Made by a program: the position numbers and the translations under genes
Notes under the pieces: model-generated
Told to the model about the DNA's origin: nothing
Database searches by the model: none
What the model saw: the letters and a program-made list of their open reading frames with translations, nothing else
Shown: positions 13,797 to 20,261 of the stretch, in pieces
Numbering within the stretch: the stretch's first letter is position 1
How the letters are laid out: each line of letters begins with the position of its first letter
Origin: Candidatus Caccovivens faecavium
GTDB lineage: Bacteria; Bacillota; Clostridia; Christensenellales; UBA1242
Reading direction: 5' to 3'
Assembly: GCA_018715545.1 (NCBI GenBank)
Contig: DVLK01000063.1
Coordinates: 1 to 24,248 of the forward strand
DNA: 24,248 nt

Positions 13797-15878
13797 TTAT
13801 TTTTTACACTTTTTTTGACAATTTTCGCAATTATAAGGGCATTTCTTTCCTTTTATAAATTTGTAGATAAAAACAAGAGAAATTAAGGTAAAGATGATTG
13901 CAATTAAAAGAAGCACAGCACTCCAACCAAAAATCTCGATAGCAAACGCTATGTTAAAGACGATGAAACTGATAACATACGCTGTTACAAGTTCAATTAT
14001 AACACCGATTATTGTCCACTTTTTGCCCACTTCTTGAATAAGCATAGATATGGAAGAGATACATGGAACATAAAGGAGTGAAAAGACTAAAAATGAAAGA
14101 ACAGAAGCGTGCGAAGCAAAATATACTGCACTTGTTGGAATTAGTAACGATTCTGAAATCAGCCTTGTTGCACTTGAATCAATACCGTTAAACATGGCAA
14201 TGGAAGAGATAACCACTTCTTTTGCTACAAGCCCTGCGAGAAGTGCCGATACGACCGCCCAATTGTCAAAGCCAAGAGGCGCAAAGATAGGAGCAATAAA
14301 TTTGCCTATCGTTTGAAGCATACTACCCGTTCCATCAGGACAATAACTAAATGAAAAACTAAATGAGGACATTAAATAAACAATGACATTCATAGAAATC
14401 ATGATAGAGCCAACTTTCACTAGGAAGTGTTTAGAATTTTCAAGTAGTACCTTACCTGTTCGCTTCAAGGACATGTGCCTGTATGGCGGAAATTCCAAAA
14501 TGAAAGTTTGATTATCACTATTTAAAAGTGTCATATCGAGGAGTTTTGAAATTGTGATTGCCACAATGACACCAAGCAGATATAGTCCAATGATGACAAA
14601 GATATTGTTCGCCCCAAAAAAAGCACCGCCGACCACGGCATAGATAGGAATTTTTGCCGAACAACTCATGTATGGACAGACTAGCGCCGTTTTTATTTTG
14701 CTGTTTTTATTGTCCATATTGCGCGCGGTCATGATTGCAGTTGTTGAACAGCCAAAACCCATAAGAAGAGTGTAAACACTCTTTCCCGACAAGCCAACTT
14801 TACCTAAGATATCCTCAAAAATGAATGCCACTCGACTTAGATATCCACTATCTTCAAGCACACTTAAAAAGAAGAATAAAAGCACCACTTGTGGCAAAAA
14901 GGAAAGCACGGTTGCAACACCGCCAAATATGGCATCATTAAAAAGATGATAGATAAAACTATCGCTCAAATGCTCAAATAAAAAGTTGGAAATAGGCGTT
15001 GTTATAAGGCTTAACAATGATGAAAGAGCATCTGATAAAAGCGCACCTAGCGAGAAAAATGTTAAGTAAAAGATAATTGCAAGAATAATTAAAAAGCAAG
15101 GAAAGGCAAGATATTTATTTAAAAGGATTTTGTCGAGCTTGCTTTTCCCATAGACAAAGTCGTTCTTTAAACACGAAGAGTTTATTATCTCATCAATGAA
15201 ATCATACCTTGCCTTCGCAATGATTTCCATAGAATTTTGTGGAAGTTTTGAAAAAATATCGTCTATCTTTTTTTCGTCATAGTTGTGGCGAAGAAAAAAA
15301 CTTTTATCGCGCTCAAATGCCCTTATGCAAAATGTTTTTTTATTATCAAGATTGGAAAAATATGATAAAATGCAAGAAAAATCAACTTTTTTTAAATAAT
15401 TTAGCGCATTTTTATTAAAAAATGACATATTTTTGTATTCTTCAAAATTTTTCTCAGCATTTAAGCTAAGTACTTTGACACCTAAAAGTTTTTCCAATTT
15501 GTTTTTGTCAACCCTGTATTTCTGCCTTTTATCTATCTCGTTTAAAACTACACAAATATCTCTTCCGCTTTCAATTAGGCATAACGTTAAATATAGATTT
15601 CTTTGCAAGTTGTTTAAGTCACAAATGTTGATTAACTTTGAATTGGAATTTTCAATAAGCTTAACCGAAACTTCCTCCTCAAAGGAAAGTGGTGATAGCG
15701 AGTATATTCCCGGCGTATCAACAAGCACAAACTTTTCGCCCTTTAAAGTAAACTCTTTTTTCTTTTCCTCCACTGTGACACCATGCCAATTACCAACATG
15801 TTCATTCGCTTTAACAAGAGAGTTATAGAAGGTAGTCTTTCCAGCGTTCGGATTTCCAACAAGCAATATCTCTTCCAT
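13797..15878 (-). CDS. feoB: ferrous iron transport protein B
   Basis: FeoB is the G-protein-linked membrane permease for Fe(II) uptake. In 693 aa it has the N-terminal GTPase domain (GNPNAGKTTFYNSL near residue 8, the G2 threonine in HGVTVEE, DTPGIYSL, NEID), a helical linker, then the permease from about residue 255. Gate motifs are clear: GFGCSTTAIMTARNMDNKN, VCPYMSCSAKIPIY and YVPCISSISMLIQE. The C-terminus carries a short Cys cluster (CPYNCENCQKKC). The ATG at 15878 shares one base with the feoA stop (TGATG), indicating coupled translation; a GTG one codon earlier is less likely. It is the second gene of a feoAB operon. Confidence 0.96.
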   Translation of the reverse strand: MEEILLVGNPNAGKTTFYNSLVKANEHVGNWHGVTVEEKKKEFTLKGEKFVLVDTPGIYSLSPLSFEEEVSVKLIENSNSKLINICDLNNLQRNLYLTLCLIESGRDICVVLNEIDKRQKYRVDKNKLEKLLGVKVLSLNAEKNFEEYKNMSFFNKNALNYLKKVDFSCILSYFSNLDNKKTFCIRAFERDKSFFLRHNYDEKKIDDIFSKLPQNSMEIIAKARYDFIDEIINSSCLKNDFVYGKSKLDKILLNKYLAFPCFLIILAIIFYLTFFSLGALLSDALSSLLSLITTPISNFLFEHLSDSFIYHLFNDAIFGGVATVLSFLPQVVLLFFFLSVLEDSGYLSRVAFIFEDILGKVGLSGKSVYTLLMGFGCSTTAIMTARNMDNKNSKIKTALVCPYMSCSAKIPIYAVVGGAFFGANNIFVIIGLYLLGVIVAITISKLLDMTLLNSDNQTFILEFPPYRHMSLKRTGKVLLENSKHFLVKVGSIMISMNVIVYLMSSFSFSFSYCPDGTGSMLQTIGKFIAPIFAPLGFDNWAVVSALLAGLVAKEVVISSIAMFNGIDSSATRLISESLLIPTSAVYFASHASVLSFLVFSLLYVPCISSISMLIQEVGKKWTIIGVIIELVTAYVISFIVFNIAFAIEIFGWSAVLLLIAIIFTLISLVFIYKFIKGKKCPYNCENCQKKCKK

Positions 15879-16099
15879 CACGCCACCATAACACTGCCAA
15901 GGAGCGTGCTTTTTATACTCAAAACATACCCTCTAATTTCCACCAAAAACACTTTTTTAAGTGGAGATTTATTCAAAATGACAATATTTTGTCCTGTAAA
16001 AATGCCAAGCTCAAAAAAGCGCCTAACAACCTTTTCTTCGCCCTTTACTTCCATTATCTTATAACTTTTATTGACCTTACCCTCTCTTAAACTATGCAT
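15878..16099 (-). CDS. feoA: ferrous iron transport protein A (SH3-like)
   Basis: FeoA is a small cytoplasmic SH3-like protein that supports FeoB. The 73 residues show the family layout: SLREGKVNKSYKIMEV at the start, then RRFFELGIFTGQNIVILNKSPL (the LGI-x-G motif) and a closing strand VEIRGYVLSIK. It is directly followed by feoB with a TGATG overlap. No convincing Shine-Dalgarno precedes the ATG at 16099, which lies in an AT palindrome (ATAAAATTTTAT). A TAAAAT sits 5 nt upstream, but no -35 supports it, so the start signal is unclear. I saw no convincing Fur or DtxR box in the feoA-nrdR intergenic region. Confidence 0.9.
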   Translation of the reverse strand: MHSLREGKVNKSYKIMEVKGEEKVVRRFFELGIFTGQNIVILNKSPLKKVFLVEIRGYVLSIKSTLLGSVMVA

Positions 16100-16254
16100 A
16101 TAAAATTTTATGGCAGAGCGTGTCCATTTATGATTAAAAGATTTTCAATAACAATTATTTAGAGCAAAATTATAAATAAGCATGGTTTATATACATTTTT
16201 TTCTTCAACACAAAAAATATTTCTTAATATTGACAATATTGACACTTTAAATCA

Positions 16255-16270
16255 ATTAAAAATATTGTGT
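16255..16270 (+). promoter_or_regulatory. upstream NrdR box of nrdR (weaker)
   Basis: The right half ATATTGTGT matches the NrdR box consensus acaCwAtATaTwGtgt perfectly and the left half is degenerate, about 12/16 overall. It starts 32 bp before the second box, the three-helical-turn spacing usual for NrdR box pairs. Confidence 0.65.
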
Positions 16271-16278
16271 TCAAAAAG

Positions 16279-16308
16279 TTGCATTTACACTATATTTTGT
16301 GTTATCAT
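16279..16308 (+). promoter_or_regulatory. nrdR promoter
   Basis: TTGCAT (16279-16284), 18 bp, then TATCAT (16303-16308) preceded by TGT, an extended -10. The stronger NrdR box lies between -35 and -10, so bound NrdR would block RNA polymerase. Confidence 0.65.
16287..16302 (+). promoter_or_regulatory. NrdR box of nrdR
   Basis: ACACTATATTTTGTGT matches the published NrdR box consensus acaCwAtATaTwGtgt at 15 of 16 positions. It is 30 nt before the nrdR ATG, inside the promoter, which indicates autorepression. Confidence 0.85.
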
Positions 16309-16331
16309 GTTCTTACAAAAGGAGATTTATT

Positions 16332-16775
16332 ATGAAATGTATATATTGTGGTTGCGAAGATAGCAAGGTTCTCGACAGCCGTTCAACCGATGAGTCCAAT
16401 TCTATCCGTAGAAGAAGAGAGTGCTTAAATTGCGGAAAGAGATTCACTACATACGAAACTGTGGAAACTGTGCCAATTTTAGTTGTTAAGAAAGATGGCT
16501 CCCGTCAGCCTTTCAATATTGAAAAAATCAAGTGTGGAATGATTAAGGCGTGCGAAAAGCGTCCTGTCAGCATGGCTCAAATAGATGAGATGGCAGAAGA
16601 CATTGAAAAGACCATTCAAAACTCCCTTCGCCAAGAAGTTTCCAGCCAAGAGATTGGCGAAATGATTATGGCAAGACTTAAAAAAGTGGATGAAATCGCC
16701 TATGTCCGCTTCGCTTCCGTCTATCGCCAATTCAAAGATGTCACAAATTTCATCAAACTTATCACAGAGATGTAG
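16332..16775 (+). CDS. nrdR: transcriptional repressor NrdR
   Basis: NrdR represses ribonucleotide reductase genes in response to ATP/dATP. The 147-aa protein has the N-terminal zinc ribbon C3-x2-C6 ... C31-x2-C34, with the basic DNA-binding stretch SIRRRRE between, followed by KRFTTYETVE. An ATP-cone domain follows from about residue 49 (VVKKDGSRQPFNIEKI). The start is the ATG at 16332 behind AAAAGGAGA; a longer frame from a GTG at 16299 would lie inside the promoter. A 9-nt gap separates it from the next gene on the same strand. The location beside ylmC and sigG matches the gene order of other Clostridia. No nrd reductase genes are in the window. Confidence 0.97.
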   Translation: MKCIYCGCEDSKVLDSRSTDESNSIRRRRECLNCGKRFTTYETVETVPILVVKKDGSRQPFNIEKIKCGMIKACEKRPVSMAQIDEMAEDIEKTIQNSLRQEVSSQEIGEMIMARLKKVDEIAYVRFASVYRQFKDVTNFIKLITEM

Positions 16776-16784
16776 GAGATAGTT

Positions 16785-17120
16785 ATGGTTGGAAAATACA
16801 AAGTTATCACACTATGTGGAAGCACAAAATTTAAAGATGATTTCATCGAACAACAAAAGCGTCTAACTCTTGAAGGCAATATCGTCATCTCGGTTGGACT
16901 TTTTGGTCATGCTGGCGATAACGAAGTTTGGACAGAAGGCACGAAGGAAATGCTTGACGATATGCACAAACGAAAAATCGATATGGCAGATGAAATCTTT
17001 GTTATAAACAAAGGCGGATATATCGGCAGTAGCACCAAAAGCGAAATTGAATACGCTTTAAAGACCGGCAAAAAAGTGAATTATATGGAAAAAACTATAG
17101 AGCAAATTTCAAAAAATTAA
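16785..17120 (+). CDS. small SLOG/nucleoside 2-deoxyribosyltransferase-like protein
   Basis: A 111-aa cytoplasmic protein with a Rossmann-like start: YKVITLCGSTKFKDDFIEQQ, i.e. a beta strand then the nucleotide-phosphate-type loop CGSTK. Later come LDDMHKRKIDMADEIFVIN and GGYIGSSTKSEIEYALKTGK, the two segments that carry the acidic residue and the GxS-xxE pattern of nucleoside 2-deoxyribosyltransferase-like (SLOG-type) folds. It begins 9 nt after nrdR behind GGAGAT, so it is translated from the nrdR mRNA. The pairing with the dNTP-sensing repressor hints at a role in nucleotide metabolism, but activity is not shown. It lacks the length of a full deoxyribosyltransferase (about 150 aa or more). 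Confidence 0.75.
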   Translation: MVGKYKVITLCGSTKFKDDFIEQQKRLTLEGNIVISVGLFGHAGDNEVWTEGTKEMLDDMHKRKIDMADEIFVINKGGYIGSSTKSEIEYALKTGKKVNYMEKTIEQISKN

Positions 17121-17141
17121 ATAAAATTTAAAATAAAAAAC

Positions 17142-17170
17142 AACGCTTTAACCATAAAGGTTAAGGCGTT
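17142..17170. terminator. bidirectional terminator between the nrdR operon and ylmC
   Basis: AACGCTTTAACC (17142-17153) pairs with GGTTAAGGCGTT (17159-17170), a 12-bp stem with one G-U pair and a 5-nt loop. The minus strand continues GTTTTTT; the plus strand has only TATTTATT. The ylmC stop codon touches the hairpin. Confidence 0.85.
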
Positions 17171-17460
17171 TATTTATTCTTCCCCTTGCTTGTGCCCATG
17201 ATGTATGGCGTTGGATTATTTGTGGCATAGAGTTCGACAAGTATCGCATCTTCGCCGACCTTGACAATTTGACTTAACGGAATGAAAAGTTCCATACCGC
17301 TTTTAAAGACATTCCAAAAACTTTTTTCGCCAGGCACCACAATACCTTGCACACACCCCGTCTGCAAATTGAAACAAACATCGACGATATGCCCAAGCCT
17401 TCGCCCATCGACCACATTGACAACTTCCTTGCACCTTAATTCCAAAAATGAAGTATCCAT
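17170..17460 (-). CDS. ylmC: YlmC/YmxH family sporulation protein (PRC-barrel)
   Basis: A 96-aa protein of the PRC-barrel YlmC/YmxH family found in spore formers; it contains LRCKEVVNVVDGRRLGHIVDVCF at about residues 8-30 and a GIVVPGEKSFW segment, both typical. Its biochemical role is not known. It lies downstream of sigG on the same strand and converges with nrdR, as in related Clostridia. The ATG at 17460 has no Shine-Dalgarno; a good SigE-like -10 ends 5 nt before it, so the mRNA may be leaderless. No other ATG or supported start exists nearby. YlmC and YmxH are paralogues, so the exact symbol is uncertain. Confidence 0.88.
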   Translation of the reverse strand: MDTSFLELRCKEVVNVVDGRRLGHIVDVCFNLQTGCVQGIVVPGEKSFWNVFKSGMELFIPLSQIVKVGEDAILVELYATNNPTPYIMGTSKGKNK

Positions 17461-17465
17461 GTGGT

Positions 17466-17494
17466 AGTTTATGTCGCATTATGTCAAAAAATGA
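17466..17494 (-). promoter_or_regulatory. candidate SigE promoter of ylmC
   Basis: The minus strand reads TCATTTT (17488-17494), exactly 14 nt, then CATAAACT (17466-17473). This is 6/7 and 7/8 against the B. subtilis SigE consensus KMATATT-N14-CATACAHT. The start of transcription would coincide with the ATG. Confidence 0.6.
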
Positions 17495-17606
17495 TAGAAA
17501 TCTTAATTATTTGATATTTAATTTCAAAATACAAATATCTTAGTAACAACATATTTATATTCTGCTTTTTATTTTTATAAATATGTTAAACTGAAAAGGA
17601 TGAAAT

Positions 17607-17636
17607 TACTATTATTTTAATAACAGTATAATAGTA
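17607..17636 (+). promoter_or_regulatory. operator-like inverted repeat over the -10 box of the XRE remnant
   Basis: TACTATTAT (17607-17615) and ATAATAGTA (17628-17636) are perfect inverted repeats separated by 12 nt, two helical turns centre to centre. The second arm overlaps TATAAT (17627-17632). This looks like a dimeric repressor site controlling the broken regulator gene that follows. No good -35 is visible. Confidence 0.5.
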
Positions 17637-17685
17637 TTCCATCTTATCTTTTAAAAAACATGTTAATATAATAATGAGGTTAAAT

Positions 17686-17920
17686 ATGAAATTACAATTT
17701 AGATTTAAGAGAGAAGAGATTGAAAAGATTTTAAGAGAAAATAAAATAACATTGCGGAATTTTGCATTTTTTTAGGCATAAGAACAAATATTGCCAAAAG
17801 AATGTTCAACGAAGAGCCATTTGAAATTGACACGAATATCTTTCTGAATTTTCAATTTCAAATAAAGAAGTTTCGATCAATCTAAATGATTTAATTAGAA
17901 AAATTAATAAAAGCACAAAA
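17686..17920 (+). pseudogene. frameshifted remnant of a small XRE-type HTH regulator
   Basis: An ATG behind GAGGTTAAAT opens a frame, MKLQFRFKREEIEKILRENK and onward, that stops after 29 codons at 17773-17775, just after a run of seven T. In the frame that one extra T would restore, it continues LGIRTNIAKRMFNEEPFEID, a typical XRE helix-turn-helix segment. A second shift near 17840 is needed to continue with YLSEFSISNKEV then INLNDLI, which looks like the usual end of such domains. The remnant runs into the terminator at 17923. Most likely it is a decayed phage-type or toxin-antitoxin-type regulator. The two shifts could in principle be sequencing errors in homopolymers. Confidence 0.55.
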
Positions 17921-17922
17921 AA

Positions 17923-17966
17923 TAAGCATTTTTTATTAAAATATTTGAAAAAATGCCTATTTTTTA
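17923..17966. terminator. AT-rich terminator after the XRE remnant, possibly also serving sigG
   Basis: GCATTTTTT (17926-17934) pairs with AAAAAATGC (17948-17956), a 9-bp stem. T-rich sequence follows on both strands. It lies 85 nt past the sigG stop on the minus strand and directly after the remnant on the plus strand. Confidence 0.6.
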
Positions 17967-18050
17967 TTGTTTTTTTTGCCAAAAAAATTACTTAACTAAA
18001 TCACAAAACAAAACTTGTTTTCATAATAAGAGATTTTAACAACAAAAAAT

Positions 18051-18821
18051 TTACTCAAAAAATTTTTTTAAGGTTTTAAGTGCGGTCTTTTCAAGGCGGG
18101 ATACCTGCGCCTGACTTATGCCGACTTCGCTACTGACTTCCATTTGCGTTTTGCCGACATAGTAGCGCATGAGTAGTATTTCCTTCTCGCGCTCTGAAAG
18201 ATTTTTTATAGCATCATTAAGCGTCATCGTTTCAACTAAATTTTCGTCATCTTTATCGCTGGCGATTTGGTCCATAATCCTAACCGTTTCATTGCCGTCG
18301 CTATAAACTGGCTCGCTGAGCGACACCGTATCACTGATGGCGTCAAGCGCAAAGTTGACTTCGCTTTCTTGAATTCCTAAAATTTCTGCAATCTCCTGAG
18401 TAGTCGGTTCACGATTAAACTTTTTAATAATTTCCTCTTTAACCTTTAAGGATTTATAGGCTGTATCACGAATAGAACGACTGACGCGCACAGAGTTGTT
18501 ATCACGAAGATACCTTCTAATCTCTCCGATTATCATAGGAACGGCATAAGTCGAAAATTTCACATTCAAACTTTCATCAAAATTGTCTATCGCCTTCAAG
18601 AGCCCAACACACCCCACTTGAAACATATCATCAGCCTTCTCCGAATGTGCCGAAAAACGCTGAACAACCGACAGCACCAAGCGTAAGTTTGCCACCACAA
18701 ATTTATCTCTGGCAAACTCATCTCCTGCCTTAACCTGTTTCATTAGTTCTGAAATTTCTGCATTTTTTAGTTTTGGTAGCGTTGAAGTGTTTACGCCAGA
18801 AATAACAACCCTATTAGCCAT
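18051..18821 (-). CDS. sigG: RNA polymerase sporulation sigma factor SigG
   Basis: SigG directs late forespore gene expression, including spore DNA-protecting proteins and germination genes. The 256-aa product carries the SigG-type N-terminus (NRVVISGVNTSTLPKLKN), region 2 (VVANLRLVLSVVQRF, then DDMFQVGCVGLLKAIDNFD and KFSTYAVPMIIGEIRRYLRD), region 3, and region 4 (LSEREKEILLMRYY, then TQMEVSSEVGISQAQVSRLE as the -35-binding helix-turn-helix). The ATG at 18821 follows GGAGG with 4 nt spacing; a longer frame to 18932 runs through the leader and is not credible. A 22-bp perfect palindrome abuts the SD. sigE is usually the gene upstream in Clostridia; here hflX takes that place. Confidence 0.96.
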   Translation of the reverse strand: MANRVVISGVNTSTLPKLKNAEISELMKQVKAGDEFARDKFVVANLRLVLSVVQRFSAHSEKADDMFQVGCVGLLKAIDNFDESLNVKFSTYAVPMIIGEIRRYLRDNNSVRVSRSIRDTAYKSLKVKEEIIKKFNREPTTQEIAEILGIQESEVNFALDAISDTVSLSEPVYSDGNETVRIMDQIASDKDDENLVETMTLNDAIKNLSEREKEILLMRYYVGKTQMEVSSEVGISQAQVSRLEKTALKTLKKFFE

Positions 18822-18831
18822 AGTGCCTCCA

Positions 18832-18853
18832 TAGTTAAAGATATCTTTAACTA
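18832..18853 (-). promoter_or_regulatory. perfect 22-bp palindrome abutting the sigG ribosome-binding site
   Basis: Arms TAGTTAAAGAT and ATCTTTAACTA form a perfect palindrome. In RNA it makes a 9-bp stem with an AUAU loop whose 3' arm ends one base before GGAGG (18826-18830). It can act as a translation-limiting hairpin or as a DNA operator. A leader hairpin that lowers translation has been reported for B. subtilis sigG. Confidence 0.65.
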
Positions 18854-18879
18854 ATAAGGCAATAATTATGCAAAAAGAA

Positions 18880-18928
18880 AAATAAACAACAAAACAAGAC
18901 AAATTTCTTCCACTTTTGTTGTTTATTT
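18880..18928 (-). terminator. 15-bp inverted repeat between hflX and sigG, probable hflX terminator
   Basis: AAATAAACAACAAAA (18880-18894) and TTTTGTTGTTTATTT (18914-18928) are perfectly complementary, with a 19-nt loop. The minus strand continues TTCTTTTT. It lies 90 nt past the hflX stop and 60 nt before the sigG leader palindrome. The AT-only stem and long loop make it atypical. Confidence 0.5.
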
Positions 18929-19018
18929 GCAAATTTTAATCAAATTTTAACTAAAATTAATAAAAAATCATATTTTTCTGAAATTTTTAGCGTTTTTAAT
19001 GCTATTTTTAACAAATTA

Positions 19019-20098
19019 TTAAAATAGATTATTTTTAATCATCGTTTTTAATTCTTCCAAATTCGTTTTATTCTTAACAGAAAAAGGTATCTCGTTTTTG
19101 TGAATTTCAAAAGGCTTTTTAACTAGGTCGATTTTATTTAACACCACAATACGCTTTTTGGTCGCACCGATATCATCTAAAATCTCATTTGTTATGTCGA
19201 TATTTCTTTTGTAATTAGGGTCGGACACATCCACCACATGAAGAATTAAATCGGCGTCCTTTATCTCTTCCAAAGTGGAAGCAAAACTCTCCACAAGTTC
19301 GTGAGGTAGTTTACTGATAAAGCCAACGGTATCCGTCAAAATACAATATTTATTCTCACCTAAAAACATTCTTCTTGAAGTTGTTTCTAGCGTAGCAAAG
19401 AGTTTATCTTGCACATAGATGTTATCTCGTGTCAACAGATTGAAAAGTGAGCTTTTGCCAGCGTTAGTGTAACCTCCGACAACTACATTTTTAATGCCCG
19501 CCTTTATTCTTGCATTACGGTTAACAGCACGCACATTTTTAATCTTATCAATTTCCTTTTTGAGAGTCAAAATCTCCGCCTCTAACTTTCGCCTATCAAG
19601 TTCAAGTTTCGTTTCGCCCGGCCCACGCATACCAGCACCTGCTCCACCAAAGCGTCCTTGCGAACCTTGCATAGAAGCGAGCCTTGTGAGAAGATATTTG
19701 TTCTGCGCTAGTTTAACTTCAATCTTACCTTCGTTTGACATTGCATTGCAAGCAAATATGTCGATGATAAGAAGTATTCTATCAAGCACTTTGACGCCTA
19801 GCTCATCACTTAAATTTTTAAGTTGACTGCCTGTTAATTTAAAATCAACTACAAGCACATCAATAGCATTTTCTCTCACGAAACTTTTAATCTCTTCAAG
19901 TTTCCCCGTTCCAATTATCGTTCGGCGATTTAAAGCCTTTATGTCTTGATAAAAAATCTTTTCCACTTCTAAATGAGCGGAATTGCACAGCCTCACGATT
20001 TCAGCAAATTGAAAATCTTTGTCCTCCGATTTTTCAATAGGACAAAACACCACCGCCTTTTCTGTTTCCTCACGAGTTAAATCATACATCTTTTTCAT
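19019..20098 (-). CDS. hflX: ribosome-splitting GTPase HflX
   Basis: HflX splits and rescues stalled or heat-damaged 70S ribosomes. The 359-aa protein has the HflX N-terminal domain (IIGTGKLEEIK near residue 60, then VLDRILLIIDIFACNA), the glycine-rich linker SQGRFGGAGAGMRGPGETKLELDRR, a helical arm, and the G domain: GYTNAGKSSLFN near residue 209, FATLETTSRR, DTVGFISKLPHELVESF, NKID. It stops soon after the G domain and lacks the C-terminal extension of E. coli HflX (426 aa), as other short family members do. The ATG at 20098 lacks a Shine-Dalgarno; an extended -10 ends 6 nt before it, predicting a leaderless mRNA. Confidence 0.95.
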   Translation of the reverse strand: MKKMYDLTREETEKAVVFCPIEKSEDKDFQFAEIVRLCNSAHLEVEKIFYQDIKALNRRTIIGTGKLEEIKSFVRENAIDVLVVDFKLTGSQLKNLSDELGVKVLDRILLIIDIFACNAMSNEGKIEVKLAQNKYLLTRLASMQGSQGRFGGAGAGMRGPGETKLELDRRKLEAEILTLKKEIDKIKNVRAVNRNARIKAGIKNVVVGGYTNAGKSSLFNLLTRDNIYVQDKLFATLETTSRRMFLGENKYCILTDTVGFISKLPHELVESFASTLEEIKDADLILHVVDVSDPNYKRNIDITNEILDDIGATKKRIVVLNKIDLVKKPFEIHKNEIPFSVKNKTNLEELKTMIKNNLF

Positions 20099-20104
20099 GT
20101 TTAT

Positions 20105-20133
20105 ATTCTATCACATTTTATCTATAATTGCTA
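20105..20133 (-). promoter_or_regulatory. promoter of hflX placed for a leaderless mRNA
   Basis: The minus strand reads TAGCAA (20128-20133, weak), 17 bp, then TAGAAT (20105-20110) preceded by TGA, an extended -10. Exactly 6 nt separate it from the hflX ATG. Confidence 0.55.
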
Positions 20134-20232
20134 TAAAAATACAATAAAATTATAAGCAAAATAAAACAAATTATAATTTATAATTAAAACTTATAAAAAA
20201 ACTTAATAAATTATCTTTTGGACTAATATAAA

Positions 20233-20261
20233 AAATAGTGGAACTATTTTTTCCACTATTT
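20233..20261 (-). terminator. hairpin with T-run, likely terminator for the lipoprotein transcript
   Basis: AAATAGTGGAA (20233-20243) and TTCCACTATTT (20251-20261) form a perfect 11-bp stem with a 7-nt loop; the minus strand continues TTTTATATT. It lies 180 nt past the lipoprotein stop, so the intervening DNA (20262-20440) would be part of that mRNA or a separate RNA. Confidence 0.75.

Noticed and set aside
15433..15828. 131-codon plus-strand frame opposite feoB
   Set aside because: It is the mirror of the FeoB GTPase domain and has no start signal or recognisable protein features.
16096..16120. feoA as a fourth leaderless gene
   Set aside because: There is a TAAAAT 5 nt before the ATG and no SD, but no -35 and no extended -10, so the evidence is much weaker than for der, hflX and ylmC.
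16100..16200. Possible Fur or DtxR box upstream of feoA
   Set aside because: AATTGTTATTGAAAAT-like sequence is only loosely similar to iron-regulator boxes and this DNA is too AT-rich for such a match to count.
18822..18932. Longer N-terminus for SigG
   Set aside because: The extension is hydrophobic and Cys-rich, unlike any SigG, and it includes the leader palindrome; the ATG at 18821 has a perfect SD and the family N-terminus.
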